The position numbers and the translations under genes are program-made. 64,000 bases of DNA, taken from NCBI RefSeq assembly GCF_016863275.1, contig NZ_BOOO01000034.1, positions 164,997-228,996 on the forward strand, in the 5' to 3' direction. Below, piece by piece: positions 24,317 through 33,561 of this stretch (the first letter of the stretch is position 1; every line of letters starts with the position of its first letter). The DNA is from Planotetraspora mira (GTDB lineage Bacteria; Actinomycetota; Actinomycetes; Streptosporangiales; Streptosporangiaceae). Under the pieces are notes generated by a model. The model was given only the letters and a program-made list of their open reading frames with translations. It was not told the DNA's origin and made no database searches.

Positions 24317-24985
24317 TCACCCGGAGCCTGGGGTGATCACGCCGACCTCGTAGGCCAGGATCACCGCGTGCACGCGGTCGCGCAGGCACAGTTTCGCCAG
24401 GACGTGGCTCACGTGGGTCTTGACCGTTTCCTCCGCGACCACCAGCCGGGCGGCGATTTCGGCGTTGGAGTAGCCCCTCGCCAGCAGTTCGAGCACCTGG
24501 CGCTCTCTCCCCGTAAGAGTCTCGACAGCCGGAGGGGCCTTCTTCGACGGGCGTGGGCGAGCGGCGAACTCGGCGATCAGCCGCTTGGTGATCGAGGGGG
24601 CGAGCAGGGCCTCCCCGGAGGCGACGACCCGTACGGCGCTCACCAGGTCGTCGCGGCGCACGTCCTTGAGCAGGAAGCCGCTGGCGCCCGCTCGTAGTGC
24701 CTCGTAGACGTAGTCGTCGAGGTCGAACGTGGTCAACATCAGCACCTTGACGGGATCGGTCACGTCGGGGCCGGCGAGCCTACGGGTGGCCTCCAAGCCG
24801 TCCATCCGAGGCATGCGGATGTCCATCAGCACCACGTCGGGGTGCAGCCTGCGGGCGGTCTCGACCGCCTCCAACCCGTCGGCGGCCTCCCCGACGACCT
24901 CCATGTCCGGCTGGGCCCCGAGGATCATGCGGAAGCCGTCCCTGACGATCCCATGGTCGTCGGCGACCATGATCCTGATGCTCAC
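24317..24985 (-). CDS. NarL/LuxR family response regulator
   Basis: The receiver domain (1-125) has the DD pair, phosphoacceptor Asp55 in LMDIRMP, the Thr at LMLTTF and Lys in LLKD. A LuxR-type HTH follows (LTGRERQVLELLARGYSNAEIA...VKTHVSHVLAKL). It lies 46 bp downstream of a cognate sensor kinase gene on the same strand and forms a two-component pair with it. The signal and regulon are unknown. Confidence 0.92.
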   Translation of the reverse strand: MSIRIMVADDHGIVRDGFRMILGAQPDMEVVGEAADGLEAVETARRLHPDVVLMDIRMPRMDGLEATRRLAGPDVTDPVKVLMLTTFDLDDYVYEALRAGASGFLLKDVRRDDLVSAVRVVASGEALLAPSITKRLIAEFAARPRPSKKAPPAVETLTGRERQVLELLARGYSNAEIAARLVVAEETVKTHVSHVLAKLCLRDRVHAVILAYEVGVITPGSG

Positions 24986-25031
24986 TTCGCGCCTGCCTCC
25001 GGTGCTGATCCGCCATGGCGGGAAATGGTGA

Positions 25032-26246
25032 TCACCCTCTGGTGCTTTCGAGTGGCAGCCGGGCCCTGACGGTGAAGCCTCCTTCGGGATCCGGCCCCGC
25101 GGTCAGTTCGCCACCGAACAGGTGCGCCCTCTCCCGCATGCCGATCAGGCCGTTCCCGCCGTTCGGTCCGCCGTCGTCTCTGCCGGCGCGCGCCGCCCCG
25201 GCGGCGTGCCCGTCGTCGCGAACCTCGATGCGCAGCTCCTGCCCGCTGTAACGGAGATGGACGCGGACCGGCACCTTGCCCGCGTGCTTGACCGCGTTGG
25301 TGAGCGCCTCCTGCACGATTCGGTAGGCCGACAGGTCGACTCCGGCGTACAGCGGGACGGGCTCGCCCTCGATGTCGAGCGTCGCCGGCAGACCGGCCTG
25401 CCGTACCTGCTCGACGAGATCGGGCAGCTCCGCCACACCCGGCTGCGGCACGAGGGCCGGCTCGGGGCCGTCCGTCTCCTCGCGCAGCACGCTGAGCAGG
25501 CGGCGCATCTCGACCAATGCCCGCCTGCCCGTTTCCGCGATCGTGTCGAACGCCCGTACGGACCCTCGCGCGTCGTGCTCCGCCGCGACCGGCCCCGCCT
25601 CGGCCTGGACCACCATCATGCTGACGTGGTGGGCCACCACGTCGTGCAGCTCCCGGGCGATGCGGGCTCGCTCGGCGGTCACCGCGCGCCTTGCCTCGAA
25701 GTCACGCTCCCGCGCCAGCCAGATCGCTCTCGCCTCGAGGTCGGCGGTGTGCACACGGCGGATGCGCGCACTGTCGCCGAGCACCCACGCGCTGCCAAGC
25801 AGCAGCGCGCCGAATGTGAAGTCAAGGAAGTCGCTGTCGGTCGCGGGGAGCACAGTGATGACCACGATGCTGATCGCGGTCAACACGCCCACGATCATTG
25901 AGGCCCGCCTTCCGCACCAGGCGGCGACGCCGTAAACGGCGACCACGCCGGCGAGCGGAACGGGCGTCACCAGGTCCGGTAACGCCGTGGCCCCGTAGGC
26001 GGCGGACGCCGCCCCGATCGCCAGGTTGATCCCGAGGGGGTAAGCCCGCCGCCAGGCCAGCGGCAGGTTGATCAGAAGGACGAACGCCACCGCGAGCGGC
26101 CCCGGAGCAGGCATGTGCTCAGCGCGCGACTGGGAGAAGAGCGCGATGAGCGAGACCACGGCGAGAAGCACGGCGAGCAGCGCGTCGGCGATCAGCGGGC
26201 GGGCCCTGATCCACGCCACGACGCCGGGGGGCTGACGCGTCTGCAT
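25032..26246 (-). CDS. Sensor histidine kinase (HisKA_3 type)
   Basis: The 404-residue protein has four to six membrane segments in residues 15-165, a dimerisation helix with phospho-acceptor His201 (ARIARELHDVVAHHV) and an ATPase domain (RIVQEALTNAVKHAG, DDG, GNGLIGMRERAHLFGG). This is the NarL-partner class common in actinobacteria, with no large extracellular sensor. MQTRQPP at 26246 was chosen because it directly precedes the first membrane helix. It works with the response regulator downstream. Confidence 0.9.
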   Translation of the reverse strand: MQTRQPPGVVAWIRARPLIADALLAVLLAVVSLIALFSQSRAEHMPAPGPLAVAFVLLINLPLAWRRAYPLGINLAIGAASAAYGATALPDLVTPVPLAGVVAVYGVAAWCGRRASMIVGVLTAISIVVITVLPATDSDFLDFTFGALLLGSAWVLGDSARIRRVHTADLEARAIWLARERDFEARRAVTAERARIARELHDVVAHHVSMMVVQAEAGPVAAEHDARGSVRAFDTIAETGRRALVEMRRLLSVLREETDGPEPALVPQPGVAELPDLVEQVRQAGLPATLDIEGEPVPLYAGVDLSAYRIVQEALTNAVKHAGKVPVRVHLRYSGQELRIEVRDDGHAAGAARAGRDDGGPNGGNGLIGMRERAHLFGGELTAGPDPEGGFTVRARLPLESTRG

Positions 26247-26583
26247 GGGCTCAAGTATGTGGCCCGTCCCCTCGGCATGCCTCCCCTGGAAGAGGGATCT
26301 TCGGTCGTGCGTCGTCCGGCGCCGGCTGTTCCGCCTCCGTCCCCACAGACACCGGTACGGCGGCGGCCGATCGGGGGCGGGCGCCTGGACAGCCTCCCTC
26401 TCAGGAGGGAGCCCGGCCGGGTGGCTCCCCCCGACGGGGGAGGCAAGAGTTGGCGAGCGCAGGGGATCCGGCAGCCGTGGCCCACCGTTTACGTTCCTCG
26501 TGTCGGCATCCCGCCGATGACCTGTGAATCCCGGGCCACGACGGCCTTCGCGCCGGCCCGGCATCCCCTCGGAGGTCCTTACA
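26247..26583. other. Divergent intergenic region with tandem hairpins
   Basis: The 337-bp gap between the kinase (minus) and glycosyltransferase (plus) holds two adjacent hairpins: CTCCCTC/GAGGGAG (26394-26411) and CTCCCCC/GGGGGAG (26425-26442). They could be leader structures or attenuators. No small gene is convincing. Confidence 0.4.
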
Positions 26584-28128
26584 TTGATCAATTCTGACCT
26601 GGACCCGCCGCCTACCGGCGCCTCCGTGCCCGCCACAGGCCCGGCGAAGTTCGCCCCTCGTCCGTTGGCGGCGTTCGCCACCGTTCCGGTGGTGGCGGTC
26701 GTGACGGTATTGGCCGGTCTGCTGACCGCGTTCTCCTGGCGTTACGGCTTCCACCGCGACGAACTGTACTTCCTGGTCGCCGGAGATCATCCCGCCTGGG
26801 GATACGTGGACCAGCCCCCGCTGACCCCGATCATTGCCAGGGCGACCACTGCGGTCTTCGGGGTCACACCGGCCGGGCTGCGGGTCGCCTCGACGCTCGC
26901 CTGTGCGGTGACGGTGCTGGTGGTGGCACTGGTGGCCAGGGAATTGCACGGGGGACGCCGGGCGCAGGCGATCGCCGCGTTCTCTGCGGCGACGTCGGTG
27001 TTCGTCTTGGCGGTCGGCCACATGGTGTCCACGTCCACGTTCGACATGCTGGCGTGGGTGGTGATCGCATGGCTGGCGTTGCGGCTGCTGCGCACCGGGG
27101 ACGGTCGCCTCTGGGTCGCGATGGGCGCGGCCGTCGGCCTCGCCCTGGAGAACAAGTATCTGGTCGGCGTGCTGGTGGTGGCGCTGCTCGTGGCTCAGCT
27201 GGCGCTCGGACCGCGCCAGGTGCTGCGCAGCCGGTGGCTGGGAGTCGGGGTGGTCATCGCGGCCGTGGTGGCCGGGCCCAACCTGTGGTGGCAGGCCGCT
27301 CACGGGTGGCCGGAGTTCACCGTCGCAAGCGGGATCAGCGCCGACGACGGGCTTGAAAACCGCTTGCTGTTCGTCCCCATGCAGATCGTGTACCTGTCGC
27401 CGTTGTTCGTGCCGATCTGGATCGCGGGGTTCCTGCGCTTGTGGCGCGATCCCGAACTGCGATGGGCGCGTGCGATGGCGCTGGCTTATCCGCTGCTCTG
27501 TGCCTCGGTGCTGCTGGCCGGCGGCAAGCCGTACTACGCGCTTCCGCTCCTTTTGGTGTTGACGGCGGCCGGCTGCGAACCGGTGGCCAGATGGATGCGA
27601 GGCCGGCGGCGCGTAGGGACGGCCATCGCCGCCGGTGCCGTCACAACCATGGTGAGCGGTCTGTTCTCGCTTCCGGTACTGCCGCCGAACGCGCTGTCAG
27701 CGGTGAATGCGATCAACAAGGAGCAGGGCGAGCAGGTCGGATGGCCCGAACTCACCTCTGCGGTAGCGGCTCAGTGGGCCGCCATCCCCGCCGAGCAGCG
27801 TCCCCGAGCCGTGATTTTCACCGCCAACTACGGCGAGGCGAGCGCGTTGGTCCGGTACGGCCCCCGGTACAACCTGCCGATGCCCTACTCCGGCCATATG
27901 AACTTCGCCGACTGGGGGCCACCCCCTGACTCGGCCGACGGGCCGGTGCTGGTGGTGGGCCTGCGGGACGACGACTCCAGCGGGCGGTTCTTCACCGGCT
28001 GCCGGCAGGTGGGCCGCGTGGACAATGGGGAGGGCGTGGACAACGAGGAGCAGAACGCTCCGATCGCCCTGTGCTCCGGCCCGGCCAGGCCCTGGTCGGC
28101 GCTGTGGCCTGGATTGCGGCACTACTAG
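26584..28128 (+). CDS. GT39/ArnT-like membrane glycosyltransferase
   Basis: The 514-residue protein has about ten membrane helices and, in the first loop, the acidic catalytic motif FHRDELYFL followed by WGYVDQPPLTPIIA, typical of polyprenol-phosphate-sugar-dependent PMT_2/ArnT glycosyltransferases. A soluble outer domain follows (PRAVIFTANYGEASALVRYGP). TTG 26584 is set by GGAGG 8 nt upstream. Such enzymes transfer a lipid-linked sugar to an envelope acceptor; the target here is unknown. Confidence 0.85.
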   Translation: MINSDLDPPPTGASVPATGPAKFAPRPLAAFATVPVVAVVTVLAGLLTAFSWRYGFHRDELYFLVAGDHPAWGYVDQPPLTPIIARATTAVFGVTPAGLRVASTLACAVTVLVVALVARELHGGRRAQAIAAFSAATSVFVLAVGHMVSTSTFDMLAWVVIAWLALRLLRTGDGRLWVAMGAAVGLALENKYLVGVLVVALLVAQLALGPRQVLRSRWLGVGVVIAAVVAGPNLWWQAAHGWPEFTVASGISADDGLENRLLFVPMQIVYLSPLFVPIWIAGFLRLWRDPELRWARAMALAYPLLCASVLLAGGKPYYALPLLLVLTAAGCEPVARWMRGRRRVGTAIAAGAVTTMVSGLFSLPVLPPNALSAVNAINKEQGEQVGWPELTSAVAAQWAAIPAEQRPRAVIFTANYGEASALVRYGPRYNLPMPYSGHMNFADWGPPPDSADGPVLVVGLRDDDSSGRFFTGCRQVGRVDNGEGVDNEEQNAPIALCSGPARPWSALWPGLRHY

Positions 28129-28217
28129 AACGGCGGGCGGGCGGACCCGCTGAGGCCTTTGTCCAGCTCATCCATGGTCTGCGCCGCGCCGAGCGGGGTA
28201 CGGGCGTGCTCGCCGAA

Positions 28218-28907
28218 TCATTCGCCTGCGTGCCGCCGCAGGCCGGTGGATGAGGCGATCCGGTAGCCGACTCCTCGCGCCGTCGCGATGACCGGCGGGT
28301 CGCCGAGCTTGCGCCGCAGCCGGCCCACCGTGACCGTGACGGTGTTGGTGAAACTGTCGGCGTTTTCGTCCCATACCTGCTCGAGCAGGGTTTCGGCGCT
28401 CAGGAAGCCGGGGCTTGCCCGCAGGAGCACCTCGAGCACGGCGAACTCCTTCACTGAGAGGTCGAGTCGCAGCCCGTCGCGAACGGCGGTGCGGCGTACC
28501 GGGTCCAGCGTGATCCCGGCCACGTGCAGCACGCGGGGCCGCGCGTCCGGTTTGCGGCGGGCCAGCGCCTGGATGCGCAGGATCAGCTCCGGGAAGTGGA
28601 AAGGCTTGGCGAGATAGTCGTCCGCGCCCAGGGTCAACCCGCTGACCCGGTCGCCGGGCGCACTGGCCGCGGTCAGCATCAGCACCATCGGCCGTTCCGC
28701 CCGCTCGGTGATCATCTGGCATAGCGTGTCGCCGTGCAGGCTGGGCAGGTCCCGGTCCAGGACCACCACGTCATACGCGGTGAGGTCAAGCTTGGCGGCG
28801 GCGGTGAGCCCGTCGTGCGCCAGGTCGACGGCCATCCCCTGGTCGCGTAGCCCTTCGGCGACGACCTCGGCGAGGGCGTCGTCGTCTTCGACCACCAGGA
28901 TCCTCAC
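28218..28907 (-). CDS. OmpR family response regulator
   Basis: The receiver domain has acidic residues in VVEDDD, phosphoacceptor Asp51 in VVLDRDLP, and Lys in LAKPFHFPEL. A winged helix follows (RTAVRDGLRLDLSVKEFAVLEVLL...GRLRRKLGDPPVIATARGVGYRI). GTG 28907 overlaps the kinase stop by 4 bp (GTGA), so kinase and regulator are translationally coupled. Confidence 0.92.
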   Translation of the reverse strand: MRILVVEDDDALAEVVAEGLRDQGMAVDLAHDGLTAAAKLDLTAYDVVVLDRDLPSLHGDTLCQMITERAERPMVLMLTAASAPGDRVSGLTLGADDYLAKPFHFPELILRIQALARRKPDARPRVLHVAGITLDPVRRTAVRDGLRLDLSVKEFAVLEVLLRASPGFLSAETLLEQVWDENADSFTNTVTVTVGRLRRKLGDPPVIATARGVGYRIASSTGLRRHAGE

Positions 28908-30052
28908 GCCTCCACCGGCACCTTCGCGGGCGGAAGGGTGATCGACACGAGCAGGCCGCCCTCCGGCCGGGCAAGCAGGGCGAGCCGGCCGCCGTGGGCG
29001 GCGGCCACGGCCGCCACAATCGACAGGCCCAGACCCGAGGAGCCCGTACGTTCGCCACCGAGCCGCTCGAAGGGCTGCGCCAGCCGGTCGACCTTCCGTT
29101 GGTCGAGGACGGGCCCGCCGGTCTCGACGATCAGTGCCGTCTCCTGTGCGTTCGCGGACCCGGTGATCTCGATCCATCCGCCGTCCTCGTTGTGGGTCAC
29201 GGCGTTGTCGACGACGTTGCCCACAAGCTGCGCCAGCAGCGCCGGGCTGCCCACGGTCGCCGTCGCCGGCGGCACGTTCACCGTCACACTCAGCCCCTTC
29301 CGCCGCACGTCCGTGGACCTTTCCCGCAGTTCGGCGTCGATGAGGTCGCCGAGGTCGACCGGAGCGGCGTCGGCCGGCGCGCCGTGCTGCGCCCGGGCCA
29401 GCACGAGGAACCCGTCGAGCAGGTGATCGAGCCGGTCAAGTTGCCGACGCAGGCGGGCCGCGAGCGCCACCGTCGAGGGGGCCGGGTCGGGTTTGGCGAC
29501 CGCGACGTCCAGCGATGCCCGCATCGTCGACAGCGGCGTACGCAGGTCATGGGATGCGTTGGCGACGAAGCGCCGCTGCGCGGTGAACGACGCCTCAAGC
29601 CGTCCGAGCAGCTCATCGATGGTGTCGGCGAGGTCCTTCACCTCGTCCGCCGGACCGGTGACGGCCAGCCGCTGATCCAGGCTGTCGGCGGAGATGCGCC
29701 GGGTGACGGCCGCGATGAGCCGCAGCGGCCGCAGGACACGCTTGGCCAGCACCCGACCGAGCAGCAACGAGACGACTGCCATCACGATCAGCGCCAGCAG
29801 CGAGCCGACCAGCAGCTGGCGAGACTGCTGCGAATGCACCGCGGCCAGCTGGTCCTCCAACTCCCGGACATGCTGTTGCGTCGCGATGACGCTGCCCTGG
29901 CCGGGGAGATCTCCAGCCGGGGAGACGTCGCTCAGGCTGCCGCCGGAGAGCAGGAAGGCCAAGCCCAGCAGTCCGACGCCCGACAGGAGGAACACGACGG
30001 CGTACAACATCGTGAACCGTGCTCCCACGGTCCCACTGCGCAGCCCGATCAT
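28904..30052 (-). CDS. Sensor histidine kinase (HisKA, HAMP)
   Basis: Two membrane helices (about 13-36 and 80-98) flank a short outer loop with a coiled stretch (VRELEDQLAAVHSQQ). A HAMP domain, phospho-acceptor His168 (VANASHDLRTPLS) and an ATPase domain (NVVDNAVTHNEDG, GSSGLGLSIV) follow. ATG 30052 is favoured because MIGLRSGTVGARFTML leads into helix 1; starts at 30088 or 30118 (GTG) are possible. It forms a two-component system with the OmpR regulator it overlaps. Confidence 0.88.
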   Translation of the reverse strand: MIGLRSGTVGARFTMLYAVVFLLSGVGLLGLAFLLSGGSLSDVSPAGDLPGQGSVIATQQHVRELEDQLAAVHSQQSRQLLVGSLLALIVMAVVSLLLGRVLAKRVLRPLRLIAAVTRRISADSLDQRLAVTGPADEVKDLADTIDELLGRLEASFTAQRRFVANASHDLRTPLSTMRASLDVAVAKPDPAPSTVALAARLRRQLDRLDHLLDGFLVLARAQHGAPADAAPVDLGDLIDAELRERSTDVRRKGLSVTVNVPPATATVGSPALLAQLVGNVVDNAVTHNEDGGWIEITGSANAQETALIVETGGPVLDQRKVDRLAQPFERLGGERTGSSGLGLSIVAAVAAAHGGRLALLARPEGGLLVSITLPPAKVPVEA

Positions 30053-30138
30053 GCTGCCAGCATGCCCTGGGAAACCTAACAACAGCATGACGGCGCCGGT
30101 TCGGGTCGTGTTACGCACCGATCCGTAGAACCGACGGC

Positions 30139-31638
30139 ATGTCGACCACCGAACTCCTCCGGCGGGAATGGACCGCGTACCGCCGCCCGGGGCGCCTGAT
30201 CGCCCTGGCCGCCGCGGCCCTCACCGTCATCGCAGTGGGCCTGCTGTTCACGCTCAACATCCACTCGTCCTGCCCGGGTCCTTGCCCGGCCCCACCCGTC
30301 GCCGGTGACGGCTCCATCGTCAGTGACAAGTTCTGGTTCCTGCATCGTGACCTGAGCCGCGAGGGCAGCCTCACCGTCCGGATGACCTCGATGACCGGGA
30401 CGATCACCTATCCACCGCCGAAACACGACCAGATCGTGTCCGGGCTGGTGCCCTGGGCGAAGGCCGGGATCATCGTCAAGGACGGCATGCGGGAGGGCTC
30501 GCAGTACGCGGCACTCATGATGACCGGCAGCCACGGCGTTCGCTTCCAGCACGGCTACCGGCACGACGTCGCCGGCAGCGCTGGAGGCGTCTCGGCGCAG
30601 TCCCCCCGCTGGCTGCGCCTGACCCGCTCAGGCAACGTGATCACCGGCTCCGAGTCCGCCGACGGCAGCCACTGGTACACCGTCGCAACCGCGACGCTCG
30701 ACGGGCTGCCGGACACCGTGCAGGTCGGCCTGTTCGCCACCTCTCCCGGCGACCTCACGCTCCGCAAGGTCGGCCTCGGCGGCGCGATCGAGGAGGTCCG
30801 GTTCACCCAGGCCGTCGGCGTCTTCGACGACGTCACCGTCGAGGGCGGTGTCACCGGCGGGTGGGACAGCGACTCGGTCGGCGAGATGAACCACACCGAC
30901 TGGGAGAAGTACCACAACGCATCAGGAGCCGTGCAGAAGGACGGCGTCATCACGATCAGCGGCACCGGCGACATCGGGCCGCTCAGTGAGGAGGGTACGC
31001 GTACCGTCGAGAACACGCTGCTCGGCCTGCCGGTCGCGCTGATCGTCGTGGTCGTCGTCGCGGCTCGCTACGGCACCCGCACGGCCCGCGAGGCGGCATC
31101 CCGGCGAGTGATCGTCGCCCGGGCACTCGTCGTCGCCGGGGCGAACTTCGTCGCCGGTCTTGTCGCGGTCGGCATCGTCCTTCCGGTGGGCATGGCGGGC
31201 CTGGAAGGCAACGGCATCGTGGTGCCGTCGCTGCCGGTGCTGACCGGCGCCCGGGTGATCGTCGGCCTCGCGGCAGTGCTCGCGCTCTGCGCCGTCGTCG
31301 CATACGGGCTCGGTGTGCGGCTGAACCGCGGCTGGTCAGCGATCCTCATCGGGGTTTCGCTGATCGCTCTGCCCTACGCTGTCACGGCGTTCCCGCTGCT
31401 CCCCGACGCGGTCTCCGACTGGCTGCTGCGGCTCACGCCGGCCGCCGGCTTCGCGGTCAAGCAGACGATGGTGGAGTATCCGCAGGTGACGGAGCACTAC
31501 GCGCCGTCGGCCGGGTACTTCCCGCTCCCCGGGTGGGCCGGTCTCGCCGTACTCTGCGCGTACGCGGTCATCGTGGTGCGGATGGCCGCCGGCCCCACGC
31601 CGGCTGCGGACTCCGACGCGGGCACCGACTGGCGATAG
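30139..31638 (+). CDS. ABC-type membrane permease-like protein with large extracellular beta-sandwich domain
   Basis: The 499-residue protein starts with LLRREWTAYRRPGRL and a membrane helix (22-41), typical of ABC-2-type permeases. A ~240-residue outer domain follows (FWFLHRDLSREGSLTVRMTSM...AGIIVKDGMREGSQYAALMM), resembling a DUF1349/LamG-like beta sandwich. About six more helices follow from residue 290. No ATP-binding partner is next to it, which is unusual. It is divergent from the OmpR-type two-component system and may be its target, a common arrangement for membrane-stress systems. Confidence 0.65.
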   Translation: MSTTELLRREWTAYRRPGRLIALAAAALTVIAVGLLFTLNIHSSCPGPCPAPPVAGDGSIVSDKFWFLHRDLSREGSLTVRMTSMTGTITYPPPKHDQIVSGLVPWAKAGIIVKDGMREGSQYAALMMTGSHGVRFQHGYRHDVAGSAGGVSAQSPRWLRLTRSGNVITGSESADGSHWYTVATATLDGLPDTVQVGLFATSPGDLTLRKVGLGGAIEEVRFTQAVGVFDDVTVEGGVTGGWDSDSVGEMNHTDWEKYHNASGAVQKDGVITISGTGDIGPLSEEGTRTVENTLLGLPVALIVVVVVAARYGTRTAREAASRRVIVARALVVAGANFVAGLVAVGIVLPVGMAGLEGNGIVVPSLPVLTGARVIVGLAAVLALCAVVAYGLGVRLNRGWSAILIGVSLIALPYAVTAFPLLPDAVSDWLLRLTPAAGFAVKQTMVEYPQVTEHYAPSAGYFPLPGWAGLAVLCAYAVIVVRMAAGPTPAADSDAGTDWR

Positions 31639-31643
31639 TGGAC

Positions 31644-31668
31644 GGTGCGGGGCAGCGGGCCCCGCACC
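31644..31668 (+). terminator. Hairpin terminator after the permease-like gene
   Basis: GGTGCGGGGC (31644-31653) and GCCCCGCACC (31659-31668) form a perfect 10-bp stem with a 5-nt loop, 5 bp after the stop codon. Confidence 0.7.
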
Positions 31669-32066
31669 ACCTCAGACCGCGCGGACGAGGATGACGCCGT
31701 CGGCGTCGGGGACGTTCGAATGAGGAGTTCACATTCGGATTCGGCCCCCGATTCCGGCGGCCGCGGAAAGCATCCGCGAACAGAAAGGTCGAGGCCGACG
31801 GACATCGATCCGGGGTGACGGCCATGAAAGATCTATGGGCTGATGACCGGCGGAAACTCCTGATCGTGTTCGCGGCGGTTCCGTGAATCGGTACACCCGG
31901 ACGAATTCGAGATGACCTCCAGGTAACCGTCGGACGCCGTCCGCGAAGCCGGAAGAGGCGACCGGTTCCCGTATCGGTGAGGGATTTCATTTTCGGTTAC
32001 GTCATTATCAGCTTTTCGACCGATCGGGCACTGTAGCGCCTGCGGCCGGCATAGTAATTTGCTCCA
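31669..32066. other. Long leader/intergenic region before the second haloperoxidase
   Basis: About 400 bp without a credible gene. The last 100 bp are clearly AT-richer (for example TTTCATTTTCGG and CATTATCAGC) and include a TAGTAAT hexamer-like site about 15 bp before the ATG. This is probably the haloperoxidase promoter. I see no defined operator. Confidence 0.45.
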
Positions 32067-33371
32067 ATGCGTAAATCACGTAAAACGGACTGGTCATCCA
32101 TCCTGAAACGCAAGGCCGTCTGGTTGGTCGTCGCCGCGGTCGCCGCCGCCGGGCTGCCGGCGGGAGTCGGATCGTCATTCGCGTACGCGTCGGATTCGCA
32201 CAGGCCCGACAATGCCGTCATTGTCTGGGACCGCAACGCCCAGACAGCGATCTGGGACATCGCCGGTCAGCAGCCGCAGGTCCAGGCACGCAGTTTCGCG
32301 ATGGTCCACGGAGCCGTTTACGACGCGGTGAACGCCATCGCCGGCACTCCGTACCAGCCGTACCTGACCGCACCGGCCGCCAAGGGAAACGAGTCGACGG
32401 ACGCGGCCGTCGCGACCGCGGCCTTCCGCGTGCTGAGCGCGCTGTTCCCGGCTCAGCAGGAGAGGTTGAAGACGCAGTACGACGAGTCGCTGGCCGCGAT
32501 TCCTTACGGCACCGCGAAGCAGCGCGGGATCACCGTGGGCGATCAGGCGGCCGCCGCGATGATCGCCGCGCGGCAGAACGACGGGGCGTTCGGAAGCCAG
32601 ACCTGGCCCGTCGGCACCCAGCCTGGTCAGTGGCGGCCGACGCCTCCCACGTTGGCCAACGACGGTGCGTGGGTCGGTTACCTCAAGCCGTTCTTCCTCC
32701 CCAGCGCGTCCATGTTCCGTACGGCCGGCCCGCCGGCGCTCACCAGCCGGCAGTATGCCCGCGACTTCAACGAGGTCAAGACGATCGGCTCGGTGACCAG
32801 TACGGTCAGGACGGCCGACCAGACACAAGCCGCGATCTGGTGGCATGACCGGCATCTCGCCGAATGGGAGATCAAGCGGCAACTCGCGACGACACAGCGA
32901 CTGAACACGCTCCAGACGTCGCGGATGTTCGCGATGGTCGATCTGGCTGAGGCCGACGCCACGATCGCCTGCTACAACGAGAAGGCGGCGTGGACCTTCT
33001 GGCGGCCGGTCACCGCGATCCAACTGGCCGACACCGACGGCAACCCGAAGACGGTGGCCGACCCCACCTGGATGCCGTTGCTCGTCACGCCGCCGCACCC
33101 CGATTTCACGTCCGGACATACCTGTTTCACCGCGGCGAGCATGTCGGCGTTGGCGTACTTCTTCGGCCGGGACGACATCTCCTTCAGCGGGTACAGCGCC
33201 GATTCGGGTACCACCAGGTATTTCCGCGGCTTCTCAAAGGCGATCGCCGAGGTGATCAACGCCCGCATATGGGGCGGCATCCACACCCGCACGGCCGACC
33301 TGCAGGGCGCGAAGATCGGCGCACAGGTCACCGCATACATGGTCGGGCACTACTTCAAACCTAAGAGGTAA
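32067..33371 (+). CDS. Secreted vanadium-dependent haloperoxidase / PAP2-superfamily protein
   Basis: A signal peptide (Lys/Arg-rich start, hydrophobic 17-30, cleavage near AYA-SD) precedes a helical domain with all three haloperoxidase motifs: K-x6-R-P in KAAWTFWRP, T-S-G-H in PHPDFTSGHTCF, and A-R-x5-H in ARIWGGIH. The enzyme either oxidises halides using vanadate or hydrolyses phosphate esters; sequence alone does not decide. It is a paralogue of the gene at 1-1245 and is followed by its own hairpin. Confidence 0.88.
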   Translation: MRKSRKTDWSSILKRKAVWLVVAAVAAAGLPAGVGSSFAYASDSHRPDNAVIVWDRNAQTAIWDIAGQQPQVQARSFAMVHGAVYDAVNAIAGTPYQPYLTAPAAKGNESTDAAVATAAFRVLSALFPAQQERLKTQYDESLAAIPYGTAKQRGITVGDQAAAAMIAARQNDGAFGSQTWPVGTQPGQWRPTPPTLANDGAWVGYLKPFFLPSASMFRTAGPPALTSRQYARDFNEVKTIGSVTSTVRTADQTQAAIWWHDRHLAEWEIKRQLATTQRLNTLQTSRMFAMVDLAEADATIACYNEKAAWTFWRPVTAIQLADTDGNPKTVADPTWMPLLVTPPHPDFTSGHTCFTAASMSALAYFFGRDDISFSGYSADSGTTRYFRGFSKAIAEVINARIWGGIHTRTADLQGAKIGAQVTAYMVGHYFKPKR

Positions 33372-33392
33372 TCACCCCGGCAGCGCCCATCA

Positions 33393-33424
33393 CCGGCCGG
33401 GCGTCGAAACAGACGCCCGGCCGG
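33393..33424 (+). terminator. Strong hairpin terminator after the second haloperoxidase
   Basis: Two 13-nt arms (33393-33405 and 33412-33424) pair perfectly around a GAAACA loop, 22 bp after the stop codon. It faces the convergent beta-propeller gene. Confidence 0.75.
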
Positions 33425-33561
33425 GTGCCCGGCGGGCGAGCAATGCGGACAACTCGACCGCGATGAGCGGCCGCCGGCGGTGATGGGGGATCGGTGACAA
33501 CCCGGTCGTTGACATCACCGGCGGCGCGCGACGGGCAAGGGGAAGACCCGCGCACTGATGG

